64,000 nt of DNA from Loxodes magnus (GCA_946699065.1 CAMPDV010002361.1:1-64000); one strand, 5' to 3'. Shown: positions 40,855-51,699, counted from the first letter of the stretch. Program-made: numbers and translations. The notes: generated by a model not told the origin, from the sequence alone.

Positions 40855-41275
40855 TCAATGATAATTGTTATTTTTTAAAAGAATTTGCTATTTCTTTGTA
40901 GCTCTATCAATGTTGCATAAATTACTCAGAAATTTACTTGATAACTCTTTTATTATTTTAGCTTAGAATAGTATTTTATCAACTTAATTTTGTTCTGTAA
41001 ACCTTAATTTTTTTAGCAAGATTTTATTTATTTTTCTCGAGATTTTGAATTTTATTTTATTTACTAGATTTTTAGATAAAAACCTTTCGCTCAAAGTATC
41101 AATTATTAGTATAAAAGTTTTACATTTTTTGAATTTAGCTCTTTTAAGAAGTGATTTATGGTTAATTTTGATCTTTTTCCAAATCCGCTTAAAAGCTTAT
41201 TATTTCTTATTTTTTCTATTTTTTAGTTTTTTATTAAATAATTACAATAAAAATCACCTAAGAAATATTTTCTCT
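40855..41275 (-). pseudogene. Reverse-transcriptase-like fragment
   Basis: About 140 codons in one minus-strand frame. The segment TLSERFLSKNLVNKIKFKI, then LRFTEQNQVDKILFQAKII and LCNIDRATKK, resembles the region before and around the first catalytic Asp of LINE reverse transcriptases (leader with NR+ residues, 'Q.GF....D.I' and 'ID..KA'). The YxDD box, which should follow, is absent. A TGA at about 41258 and the terminal TGA at 40855-40857 bound the frame. Identity rests on weak pattern similarity and position downstream of the endonuclease. Confidence 0.35.
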
Positions 41276-41458
41276 CTTGGTAAACTAGTTAAAAAGTAAA
41301 AAGAATAATCTAATCTATATATAAATACTTAATAAGTTTTAGAAAATAATCTCAAAAATCTTAAGCATTTCCAATTAAGAAACAAATATTTAATATCTAA
41401 AAAGAAAAAATAGAATAAATAGAAAAAAAAGTGAAAAATAGAAAGTAAGCAAGAAAAT

Positions 41459-42015
41459 TGATCAATAACTTGATCTAAAATACCCCTAAAGAAAAAATTA
41501 TATAAAATTTAATAGTAAACAGTAATTAAATATAAAAACTATTGTGAAAAGCAGGTAAAACGCAAAATTTAAAAGGCTAAGGATTTAAACGACAAAAAGT
41601 TCAGAAAAAATTAAAAAAATGAGCAGAAAAGATAGAATGTAAGATTTTTTAAATCTAGACAGCAAACATTTCTATTAGAAATGATAGGAAAAAAAGTAAG
41701 GAAGAATCTAAGAAGCATGTGGATATATAGCATACACAATGAGAAAATAAAATACTCTATAGAAACAATAAGACAACAAAAAAATTTAGAAAGTAAGAGA
41801 AGCAGGTTAAAAGGTTGATAAAAGAAGGAAGCTTTTACATAGATCGGTAAATAAAATTGAGACAAGAAGAAAGAAGTAGATACAGAATTTAATAAAGAAA
41901 AGACAGAAGAAACTAATTCAATACTTTTCTTGATCAGGGAAATCAAGGAAACCTAAATGACACCTCAAAAAATATATTAAAGTGGTTCAAATAAAGAAAA
42001 AATGCTTTCTGAATA
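41459..42015 (+). other. Purine-rich coding-like stretch, unrecognised
   Basis: Between the endonuclease and RT-like parts of the LINE the plus strand, not the minus, has protein-like composition. Successive frames give KIKKMSRKDRM, then KKVRKNLRSMWIYSIHNEK, then RQIKLRQEERSRYRIQQRKD and SKNILKWFKQRKNAF. The frame changes at least twice and no family was recognised. The minus-strand frame 41611-41946 is a serine/phenylalanine-rich shadow of it. Confidence 0.3.
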
Positions 42016-42183
42016 CTATTAAACGAAGAAAACATTCAGAAATTTTAAAATTATTGAAAAGAACTATACAAGAACGGTGATAACAGATTACCGGATCAAA
42101 TTAAAAATAAAAATAAAATAAAAATTCAGATAAAAGACATAATAAATTGTATAAATAAACTAAGTAAATGAAAGGCTACTGAA

Positions 42184-43200
42184 TCAGACTAAATATAAGC
42201 AGGTGATTAAAATCTTTTAAATTAAGCTGCGAAAAAATACAGAAAATTTTACAATTGGAGAAAATACCGTAACAATTTAAAGAATCTTATATAGTACTGC
42301 TTCAAAAAACTGAAACATAGAAGATCCTATGAACAATAGGTCGAAATCATTTTTAATCACATCCTAAAAATCATAGATCTTCGAATATTTAAGCAAATAA
42401 ACCCTTCTTTGGTAATATTTAGTACTAATTATGTAAGGAGTAACAAATTGATCAGTTAGAAAGTAGTCAATTTTTTATTTTCTTTTTCTTTATGTATCGA
42501 GGAAAGTTGGATCTTGGATTGGATCTTTGCATTTGAGCTTAAATTCTCTCATTAAATCCGTTAATTGTTATCCAGCTAGATTTAATTCATAAGGTAAGAA
42601 TTACAGAATTTGCGCATTAAAATCACCTAGAATTAATGTCTATAATCCTTGACTAATTGTCATGTGTATAAATTATCTTAATTCCACATAAAAAGGATTT
42701 AACTATTTCAGATCTGTTTTGTGGGCGTATATGAATTTATTATTGCTATCCTATTATTCTCTCACAAGCATATTATTCTTCCTCCTTCAAGATTTCAGCT
42801 TGATTAAGTCCAACTGTATCTCATTCTTTTATACTTTTTATTATAACTTGCTCTTTTTATAGAAGGTTACTCCCTTACTGTGCTTATTTATCTTGTTTTT
42901 TTGATTGCCGATAACCAAAGATCTTTGGTATTTCGGCGATTTTTTCACAACAAATTTCTAAAATCGCTATTTAATCTATTTCTTTGTCTTGCAAGAATTT
43001 ACTTAGTTCTGTTTTGTTTGACTTGATTCCTCTTACGTTTGCTGTTCCTAATTTTAGTTGATTTAAAAATATCATGCTTGCTTGAGTCTGATTTATTATT
43101 TCTTTATTTTAGATTTCTTCTTTTTTGATTTAGTTTATTTTGAGTTACAAAATCCAAAATCTTCTAGAGTTTGTGGTTTCTATTGTGTCATGTTTTTTAA
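42184..43200 (-). pseudogene. LINE AP-endonuclease-like domain (EEP superfamily)
   Basis: Would nick target DNA for target-primed reverse transcription. Read from the Met codon at 43075 with TAA/TAG as Gln. It opens with KLGTANVRGIKSNKTELSKF, the N-terminal strand with the metal-site Asn. It continues with IDQIAILEICCEKIAEIPKI; the family normally has an 'ETH/ETK'-like catalytic Glu here. After a TGA (about 42803) and one frame change near 42785 comes TLILGDFNAQ (42611-42640), the GDFN catalytic motif. Then follows DPTFLDTQRKRKQKIDYFLT, matching the family's 'TF..+ +. IDYF+.' region. The final SDH motif expected around 42360 is degenerate. The frame also extends upstream of 43075 with no stop for about 40 codons, so the start is uncertain. 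Strongest homology in the element. Confidence 0.75.
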
Positions 43201-43269
43201 TTGCATAACTATTTTTCTCTTTTTTGCCATTATACTTTATTTGTGTCTATTCTTGGTAACGATCTTTAT

Positions 43270-44412
43270 TCTATTAAAAAATTTCTATTCTTCATTATAT
43301 TCTTGTTTTTTCTACCTTATTTTACTACTATGTTTTACTTCATGTTTTGCATCTTCTTAAGAAAGTCCATGTTTTCTTATCTTGTTCATTTAAATGACTT
43401 TTCGCGCTCCCAAAAGATAATATTTGTCTGTGAATAGGTTCAATATAAATTGAACTTATTCTTACTTTTTATTGCTTAAATTTACCTTTTATTATTATGC
43501 TATTTTCTCATTACTTTCACATTATTTCCTTCTTCTATATTTTCCAAATTCTCACTATTTTTAGAGGAAGCATCTTTTCTATTTATTATTGAAAAGTTTG
43601 CATTTAAAATTTTTCGGTCTTTTTGACTATGTCTATTATAGCTTCATTCCTTCTGCTTTATTTTGTTTGAGTCCAGATATTTGGCATGCTTCATATTTAA
43701 AATAGTCGGATGACTGATTTTAGTAATCCATCCTTCTAAAATTAATTCCTTTGAGATTTTTTTAATTCTCTTCATTACGTAGCTCTAATTATGTGGATAT
43801 ATTTCCATTCACTTACGTTGTTTATTTTATAATTTGTATATCTGTCTGCTTTATTGCTCCAAAATACTGTAGATTCAACTCTATTTAACTCAAGCAAGTG
43901 CCTATATCGAATTTCCAATGTAATGGATAATTATTAATGATATCTTAAAACTATTAGAACTTTCTTTTTTCAGCGAGTTTAGATTACATCTTTTATTGTC
44001 ATTCTTTTATTTAGGCGAATTCTCGATTGATTATTATTATTGAAAAGATATTGATAATTCTACAAGGAAGCAGTTTAATTATTTTAATGCACTATTCGTA
44101 TTTTCGTCTTAAATATTAGAGAAATTACTTAATTACTTCATCTTTTTGCACATCTCCTATTTAAAAAATAATTTTTTTATTTTGCTTTAGATATATATTT
44201 AAATTAACAACTCCTATGCTTTATGAATGGATATTTTATGTACTATCTATCGAAAACCCGCTTTTGAATTGGGAGTGATTATTTCAAGAATTCAAGAGTT
44301 TTCCTGGCTGTTTTTAAGTTCCTCCATGCCGTTTTTTTTATCCAGCAACTCCTTACTTCTTTTTCCTACATACACAAATTATGGGAATATTTTAAAAATT
44401 TCATTATCGTAG
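43270..44412 (-). pseudogene. ORF1-like basic region upstream of LINE endonuclease
   Basis: Minus-strand stretches with good protein composition but changing frame: KNGMEELKNSQENS and ITPNSKAGF near 44.3 kb, LLELNRVESTVFWSNKADRY near 43.87 kb, RRMDYQNQSSDYFKYEACQI near 43.7 kb and ENMDFLKKMQNMKQNIVVKQ near 43.36 kb. Rich in Lys, Asn and Gln, with scattered Cys but no intact zinc knuckle. Its position before the endonuclease and its basic character fit a LINE ORF1, a nucleic-acid-binding chaperone; this is inference from order. At least four frame changes. Confidence 0.4.
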
Positions 44413-44920
44413 TTTGATCTTTTTATTACTTCGTAATATTAGCTTTTACACGTCCGTGAGTGCTATCCGAATAGTCCTCAACTAAATTTTGGCGGCACGT
44501 TGGTAATCGAGAGACTATTTCAAAATTGTAGAGATATCTAAATATTTTAAAATTTATCATTTATATCTTTATTGATCTTATTATATTGCTTGACATTCTA
44601 TTAACTAATGATATTATTATTATAATAAAAATAGAGATCAATTTAACTTTGTGATTTTTTAGTTATTCAGCCTCATCCTCACACCCTACCAGAAAAATAT
44701 CTTACTATATAATAAAAAAGTCTATAAAGTATTTATAATTCTCATTATAGTATTCATATTTATCATTTCCAGTGTTTTTAATTGTGTATCTTTTTTAATA
44801 CTTAAACTTAGAATTAATCTTGCATTATCCTATGCATTCACTCTGCTTAAGAAGATATCTTAGAATTAAGAATATATCTTTTCATCAATCTATTATTTCT
44901 ATCCCTAAAATTTAGTTTTT
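44413..44920. other. Spacer with G+C-rich hairpin patch
   Basis: Mostly A+T-rich, except 44440-44520, which has near 50% G+C and an inverted repeat AATAGTC (44470-44476) / GACTATT (44513-44519) enclosing GGCGGCACG. It lies where the 5' end of the minus-strand LINE would be, so it may be part of its 5' untranslated region. No gene was seen. Confidence 0.4.
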
Positions 44921-45059
44921 GACTATTTATTTGAGTTAATTGGTCTATTTAAGTTTCAAATAAGAGATAATGTAAAAAAGCCCTTTCTTGATGACCCTTG
45001 AATAGTTAAGGTACTTTCATTATCATACTTACTTAATGTTCTCAGATATGATTGAATGG

Positions 45060-46500
45060 CTAAAAGAATGAAAAGTTAATAAGAAAGTAGAGTTAAGTAT
45101 TGTAATAACAGTAAAGTCTTATGATTTACTTTCTAAAATTAAATTATGATTTGGTTACTTTATTTGTAATTAACTCTCTGCATTGTAATATTTAAAATTC
45201 TCTTAGTGTTATCTAGTTAAGATAGAAATAATAGTATGTGGTTTAAGGGAATTTTGATTTTTTTATATGGGGATTGAAATGGAAGAATTGGATGATTGGT
45301 TGCTATTTAAGATAATGATCGATTAGTGCATTTGCTGATATAGGAGTCTAAGGATTCTTTATTAATCTTTAGTTGTTAACTAAGCCAAATAACTATTTTA
45401 TAGCTCTAATATGGTTGCTAGATCTTTATCTCATAACAAAGCTATTAATCCTTTAGAAACATATGCTAGCAACCAAAATAATAATGAGAAATATAAATTT
45501 TTCAATAATATTACTCAATATGATTGCTAGACATTAAGTATAACTAAATTCTCAAGGATGACTTTCATCATTTTATTTACTCTTTGATAAATAAAATTAT
45601 CTATAGTTTCCTCATAAATTATTGGTCTATTTAAAGGCAAAATTCAAAATTTACTAGAACAAAATTATATAAAATGAACTGTAAAAATAAAAATATCTTA
45701 AGTACAAAAAATTTAGTTTAATTGCTTTAATAAAGCATTAGTCAGATATCCATTTTATATTTTTAAATAAAAAAGAATACTAATTTCCTAAATTTCCTTA
45801 ACCAATTTTATATTCAAATAACTAATGATAAACTTCACATCTTTATATTTCTTATAAATATAATCAAAAAGTCTTCTCAGCCATTGACTTCTGTTGACGA
45901 AGAAGCTTAAAGCCAATAGTAGTAGATTAATAAACGTCCTACAATAAGTTGATTATAAGTAATTAAAATCATATCCTCAGTACTGATACTTGTGAATGTT
46001 GTTTCAAGATACTAAGTATCGTAGTTCTTTCTTATAACTATAAGTGCTTTACTGTAACTTTTGATTATTGGAATTATTATGAAAATTACAAAGATGTGAC
46101 AATAAAATAAAGTCATGGTTTATCGTATTTTTCATACTCAACGCTCTACAATAGATTAGTTTACTATGTCTATGGTTCAATAAACGATTGTCTTTATGAA
46201 CCTTTTTACTAGTCATCTTTTTGTTTGATAGTGGATTTATCCTTGGATGGACAAGCTATGTGTTAAATTTAAGATATTCTGGCGATTTTATGGAATGCAC
46301 GAATAATGAAGTACTAAAACTTTTCAATTCTGCCTTGTGAATTTAACTTATAACAGAATTAATTCTTTCTTTTGGTGTCTGCATTTCTAGGATTTGGTTC
46401 CGAAATTTAATTTGGTTATGAGAAGATAATGGAAACAAAAAATTTCTTTAAATTTCATTTAAATCTAACGATAGTTTATTATTATTAACTTAATGGAAAA
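45060..46500 (+). pseudogene. Unrecognised coding-like region, broken frames
   Basis: Several plus-strand stretches have ordinary protein composition in different frames: YGDWNGRIGWLVAIQDNDR near 45.28 kb (both W from TGA), NKAINPLETYASNQNNNEKY near 45.45 kb, and a longer one from about 45960 including SYNYKCFTVTFDYWNYYENY and YVYGSINDCLYEPFYQSSFC. The cysteine- and aromatic-rich composition would suit an extracellular protein. No family was recognised, no confident start, and frames change at least twice. It could be one decayed gene or two. Confidence 0.35.
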
Positions 46501-46929
46501 ATAGCAACAAAATCTATCATTTAATTTCCCTGTTTTCTTTTATTGTATTCACAAATGAAATTTAAAAGTCATTAAAAATAACCAAGAAATTTTATAAATT
46601 CGAAAAGTTTAGATTCATTAAAGTTCCCATTTTTAAATCGGAACTATAAATCTTTATAGTCCTTATTTCTGAATTTTTAAACATTAGCAATAAATATCAA
46701 ACAATTATCATAATTTTGCTACATTACTCCATGATTTTTTATAATATGCTTTATCAAAAAACTGTTTTTTTAAAGTTTGACGAATACTTAGATTTTTAAT
46801 ATACCAAAAGTAATATGAAAAAATAAAATAATAAAGAAAATGTGTGTGTAATTTATAATTCATATAGAAGTATCAATAAATGTATTGAAAGATTTTCCTT
46901 ATGAGTTAAACTGAAACTTTCCAATACAA

Positions 46930-47290
46930 ATTTGGGGAAACCAGCCATTTTTGGATAATACTACTAATATATCTTTTGTGCAACTACACTTATCCCTGTA
47001 TTAGTCTGGTATGGGAAAGATGTTACTCGACCGTACCCCATAGAACACCTATCATAGCCTATATATTTCCTACGCCTTGTGGATAAGTACACTGGTAAAG
47101 CTACGATTATCTTGTGGAGTCAAATCTATCCTGCAGATAGCTGAGTTAGACTATATAGGATTGCGCTAGCATGAACCCTAGCGTCCAATCCGTCATTGCA
47201 GACATATTTCTGCTCAAGATTATTTGCTAACATTTAATGGCTGCATACATCCATTAAACTGACTCTCTAGGAATTGAACTACCAATGCTA
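46930..47290. other. G+C-rich island with strong hairpins (candidate ncRNA or exon)
   Basis: About 44% G+C against 20% around. It holds several paired elements. A 12-bp stem, 47158-47169 with 47178-47183 and 47186-47191, has two bulged bases and an 8-base loop. An 8-bp stem, 47233-47240 with 47251-47258, has a 10-base loop. An 8-bp outer stem joins 46988-46995 to 47081-47088 and encloses a 7-bp stem, 47008-47014 with 47031-47037. I could not match it to tRNA, 5S, snRNA, SRP, RNase P, telomerase RNA or a self-splicing intron core. All frames are also fairly protein-like, so an exon belonging to the reading frame downstream remains possible. Confidence 0.4.
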
Positions 47291-47310
47291 TTATAATGGT
47301 TAATTACAGT

Positions 47311-48600
47311 ATTTACAATTAATATTTGATATAGAAGGACCAATAAATGTAATAAAGAGGATTTAATATATGCAATTTTCCTGCTCAGGCATTTAATTTA
47401 TTTTCCAATCTGAATGCTTTATATTCACTAGAAAGGTTACTATCTACCATTTCAATCGTTTTTAAATTTATAAAAATGAATGAGATTAAAATAGTAAAGT
47501 CCTTAATGAACAGAAATGTATTAGAACATAAGCAATTAGAAATCAATAACCTATAAACATTTTTTACCATTCATCTAGAAACGTTCTAACTAATAGAACC
47601 TGATACTTTAGAACTTTTCCTTAGTGTTTGTCTTAATAACACTAAAGGATTCGGGATTACTAAAAAATCCTTAAGAATAGCTAGAAAACAGCAAATTATA
47701 TGAACATTTAACTAAGAAAAAAATGTCGAGAAAGACTAGTTAATTCTTAGCCATCGTATTTAAACTGAAACTAGGAATTTTAACGCAAATAGCCAAAATG
47801 AAATTTTTATAACTTACTCGTATTTGAATCAACCTAAAAGTCGATAAATATTCACAGTCTCTAGAATCAAGAGACTGACTGAAGATAAAATTGAATACAG
47901 ATCTAGGACTATGAAGACTGTGAATATGCTTAATATGCTAGCTTTAGAGAATGGCATTAGAGATTTCTTAGAGATTAGAAATAGAAATTTAGCAAAATAA
48001 GTAAATTTATTAGTTAAAAGATAATATGTAGACTATGCCATATACAGCAACAATTACTAAAAAACATGCAAAACCCTTTGTTCAACCCCCAAAATTTGCA
48101 TCTTTCAACTAGAAGCACTTTTAGAGTTTACGTAAAGGATGAAAATTGAACTCGAAAAAGCAATGGCAATCACTACAATGAATTGATAAAGAGTCCCAGA
48201 ATAACTTAATCACCAAGGAAAAATATATAACAGTTCAGATAAAATAAAAGCTAGAAAGATTTATTTTGGCGAAAAGGATGTCAGGAATATCTAAAGAATT
48301 CATATTAGTTTTGTATGAATTCGTCTAATCAATCAATAGTGAATCATTTGAAGTTCAGATATACTTTCTATAATTCGAATCCGAAGTAGGAAGACAAGGA
48401 AGAAGTGCTGAAAATTCAAATAGCCTAAATTAAGCATACTCTTGGTGATAAATTGCTTCTCTGTAGATTTTTAAAGAAGCATGAAACTTAGCCATATTCT
48501 AGACTTAAGATTCACTTATTTTATTTTTCTATTTTTATTATTAATTCTAGTGATAAGGTAAAGTTAAAAGCTTAAGACAGGAAAGGGGTAAAAGAATGAA
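47311..48600 (+). pseudogene. Unrecognised helical protein gene, one frame change
   Basis: One plus-strand frame runs from at least 47311 to about 48177 with normal composition: FNLFSNLNALYSLERLLSTI, NEIKIVKSLMNRNVLEHKQL, DTLELFLSVCLNNTKGFGIT and MLNMLALENGIRDFLEIRNR, then EALLEFTQRMKIELEKAMAI. It then shifts to another frame (48174-48600) with YNELIKSPRITQSPRK and KEEVLKIQIAQIKHTLGDKL. TAA/TAG read as Gln and two or three TGAs as Trp. Mainly helical and charged; no domain was recognised. The start is unclear and may lie in the G+C-rich island before it. The minus-strand frame 47385-47570 is a shadow. The single shift suggests a young pseudogene or a sequence error. Confidence 0.45.
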
Positions 48601-49029
48601 GCTAAATAGTTTTAGCTTAAATATAGAATCTTATATAGAAAATAAAGTTAAAGTGAGATCAATGCATATAGCTTATATTTATATAGCCTTATTAATTAAG
48701 CATTACTTATTTGAATATTAACTGTAGAATATTCAAATAGAAAATTAAAGTTCTTAAACTAAATGCTTGCAAAACGAATTCAAATACAGTGCGAAATTAA
48801 CAATAAGAAGGATATAAATTTGAAAGATAGCCTTTATATCTAGTATCTAGTAGCAATACAAGAATAAAGAAAGAAAATACAAATACACTTAATGCAACAG
48901 TTGTAATTTTTCATGCAATATTAAATATAAAAAATAAATCTATTAAAAAAATGGAATTGAAGAGCAATTATAATAATTAGAAAATAAAATCCACATCTAT
49001 CACTTAAATCTTCTTTTTAGGTAATTAAA
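48601..49029. other. A+T-rich spacer
   Basis: No convincing coding stretch or motif between two coding-like regions; A+T about 80%. Confidence 0.4.
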
Positions 49030-49510
49030 TATTCAACTAGAGACAAGATAGTAAATAATTAGCTACATTCAACTCTAACTTTTAGAATCATTTACTTATC
49101 ACATTCAAAAAAATAAGACATAAAACAACTCTCTGCTATGACAGTTCAACAACTTACTACCATAAAGATTATTTATTGTAAATAATGGAAATGGAATAGG
49201 AGTTAGAAGTAATAAGACTGCTCTTAAATAAATTGTAGGGAAAAATTTAAAATTCAATGAAGAGGTATACTTAATTCCTTAGTTTCTAGTAGCTATTTAA
49301 AAGTCTAATTCTAGCACTGTGAAGAGGAAAGAATATTATCTTAAAGATATCAACAAGATTGTCTCGTTTTAACCATAGTAAATTATACCTAGCAAATAGA
49401 TTTTCAAACAGAGGCAAAAAGTTTAGTAACGCCCTTTATCTGGTAAATAGTTAAAAAATACCTTTATAATTATCAAGGCAACTTAGCTAAGTACTTAATT
49501 TAACATTTTA
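49030..49510 (+). CDS. Unrecognised coding-like stretch upstream of kinase
   Basis: One frame (codons beginning at positions such as 49181) reads about 150 codons of basic, protein-like sequence: NSLLWQFNNLLPQRLFIVNN, GIGVRSNKTALKQIVGKN, EVYLIPQFLVAIQKSNSSTV, KEYYLKDINKIVSF. It is in the same frame as the kinase N-lobe downstream, so it may be the kinase's N-terminal extension. Uses TAA/TAG as Gln and TGA as Trp. No family recognised and no start codon chosen. Confidence 0.35.
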
Positions 49511-49521
49511 TTTTAGATATA

Positions 49522-51144
49522 ATGAAATCACCAAAGAAGCAGAAGTATCAAATTCCAAAAATAATGAAAAGGAAACAAGTCTCTAACGAATTCCGAAGAA
49601 GTATAAAGAAGTTAAGTAGAATATAATTACTTTGAGAATATATTAGAGAGTATAAAGGAAAGCTAAGAGGAAATAAATGCTACTCCAATATAGACTGCCA
49701 AAGAAGAGAATAATAGTGAGGAAATCAAGCAGCTGCCTTAAATTACATTCAATAAACTAGGCAGATTTCTGAGCTAATTACATAGGAAAGCAGAAAATAA
49801 CATCAGCCGCTTAGGTTCAGAGTAAAATCTACCTCGTTAATTTACATCTTTTACTCCTGATACCAATTTCAGGTCTTCTCTTTTTCCATAAACAACAAAA
49901 ATGTCTCCTATCAAATACAACAAATTAAATCTAAGCAAAGCATTTTGTTCAAAATTAGAAGAAGATAATAAAGGAAAAAATAATCCAGGAATATACAATA
50001 TGAGGCAGTTAAATTTCACTCAGAACAATGAAGTAGAGAAAGAAAAACCAGCTGATAAATAAGTTATATAAGCTGATTCTAAAACCTTCAGCAATTTTAC
50101 AGGGAGCAAAATCTCACTAAATAACTACTGCCTAGGGAAATTAATTGGACGTGATGCTTATTCGTCTCTGATTTATGGAAAAAACAAGTACGGTGAACAA
50201 AAAGTGGCTATAAAAGTATATGAAAAGTTTAAGCTTATGGATACACATAGAATGAAATCAGTAAATGAGAAATTTCAGTACTACAAAAGCTAAGGTATCC
50301 TAACATAGCGAAGCTATAAGAGGTAGTTAATTAAAATAAGCAAATAATCTGGCAACTAAATATATGGATGGACCTGAATTGTATACATTTCTCAAAAACA
50401 AACTAAACTCAGATTCCAGAAGAAATCGCAAAAATGATAATTAAGTAGCTGCTATAAGCTCTGGATTATTGCTATGATTTAAACATTGCGCATAGAGATA
50501 TTAAGCTAGGAAATTTTCTGCTTTAGAACAATAAATCGGATTATTAGTTAGGCGTCAAACTTATTAATTTTGGCTTTTCAACAGAAATTCCACCTGGTTA
50601 GAAAATGGAAATGTTTTTATGCCCTTTTAGTTATATATCACCTTAAGTAATTGGTGATAAAGAGCATAGCGGCTTACAAGAATATATTTGAGCGATTAGA
50701 GTACTTATTTTTGTCACCTTTAATGGATATTATCTTTTCAGAGGAAAAACGGCAAAGAGCTTTACAGTTAGATTATTAAAGGTGATTTTACATTAGGAGA
50801 ATACTTGATCGAAATTTCAAAGGCTATTATAAATAGAATGCTTGTATTAAACTCTAGCAAACGACCGAATGTCAAGAAAATACTAAAAAATCCTTGATTA
50901 CTTCAGCACTTTCTGAAGTTAAAATCATATGATATTCATCTATCATCATTACAACTTTAAATTAATAACTTCAGTATTTTATAAGAATCAACATAAGATA
51001 TTTGGCAAAAGATAGAAATTAATAATTTAAGACAACTAAGCTAATATAAGCAAAGGAACTTAAGTTACTATTTAAAAATGGTTAACTAAATATAGCTTAA
51101 TTCCTAATAATATTAAAAGTTAATTTATCCTGGATTTTATAACT
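49522..51144 (+). pseudogene. Protein kinase pseudogene (CAMK/SNF1-like)
   Basis: A nearly complete Ser/Thr kinase catalytic domain, split by one-base indels. An acidic/polar N-terminal region leads to GKLIGRDAYSSLIYG (degenerate glycine loop) and KVAIKVYEKFKLMDTHRMKS with the ATP-binding Lys at 50213. Then LRYPNIAKLQEVV, ATKYMDGPELYTFLKNK, EEIAKMIIKQLLQALDYCYD, AHRDIKLGNFLL (catalytic HRD at 50491), KLINFGFS, FSYISPQVIGDKEHSG, AIRVLIFVTFNGYYLFRG, GDFTLGEYLIEISKAIINRM, SSKRPNVKKILKNP. The metal-binding DFG Asp is Asn (50566-50568), so an intact version would lack normal activity. Frame changes lie near 49.58 kb, 50267, 50350, 50410 and 50757. TGA replaces the conserved Trp of the DxWALG region (50689-50691) and of NPW (50895-50897). 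Gln codons TAG/TAA fall at typical kinase Gln sites (IIKQLLQAL). Confidence 0.85.
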
Positions 51145-51699
51145 AATGAAACTAATAATAATCTTTCAAAAGCTTAAGATAGAGTTATTATCAAACCTTT
51201 TAATTATTTATAAATGTTCTTTAAAGATCGAATTAAAGAGACAGTAAATTAAAGAGCCGCTTTACCTTTTATTTACAATAGAACAGCTTAAAAATTAAAC
51301 TAGGTAAAAGATTGCTTAAACTAGATTAAAAGTAAATCAAGTAAGTAACTTAATCTAATGTAATATGATCTATTATCATAATTAAAGTTAATAGCAATTA
51401 TATTTAAATAAGTAGTAGCTTTAGTTAAAGTTATTATTATTAAAATGATTACTCTAAACATATTATAATACTACTATTTACTATCTATTACTAAAGCTAT
51501 TATTAGAGTAATAAAGCCCTTTAATCATATTGATATTAAGAGTTTAAAGTTTATTAATTAACTAATCTCTATTGTATTAAGATGAATAGCGTTTGCTTAT
51601 TATCTTATTGCTTAGTATATTATTATTTTAACAAGCTTATTGACTGTTTAAAGAGTTATTAATATTAAATAAATCAAATCTTTATTTTCTTTACTAAGC
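51145..51699. other. A+T-rich spacer
   Basis: No coding signal; short TAA-rich DNA after the kinase remnant. Confidence 0.4.

Larger units (their letters stand above)
40855..44412 (-). mobile_element. Decayed LINE-type (non-LTR) retrotransposon
   Basis: Minus-strand remnant with parts in the order expected of a LINE: a basic ORF1-like region (44412-43270), an endonuclease domain (43075-42184) and, 0.9 kb further on, a weak reverse-transcriptase-like piece (41275-40855). TAA/TAG must be read as Gln throughout. Several frame changes and TGA codons break the frames, and the catalytic part of the reverse transcriptase is not found, so it cannot move by itself. The stretch 41.4-42.1 kb between endonuclease and RT-like piece looks coding on the opposite strand, which suggests an inversion or insertion. 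No target-site duplication was found. Confidence 0.7.

Noticed and set aside
41611..41946. Minus-strand serine/phenylalanine/leucine-rich frame resembling a membrane protein
   Set aside because: It is the complement of a lysine/arginine-rich plus-strand stretch; hydrophobic composition follows from purine asymmetry.
43082..43437. Plus-strand hydrophobic frames
   Set aside because: They are antisense to the LINE ORF1/endonuclease region, which has recognisable motifs.
46930..47290. Group I intron core (minus-strand TATATAGTC resembling the S element)
   Set aside because: No matching R element or P3-P7 core could be found in order.
49837..50019. Minus-strand 60-codon frame
   Set aside because: Antisense shadow of the kinase N-terminal region.
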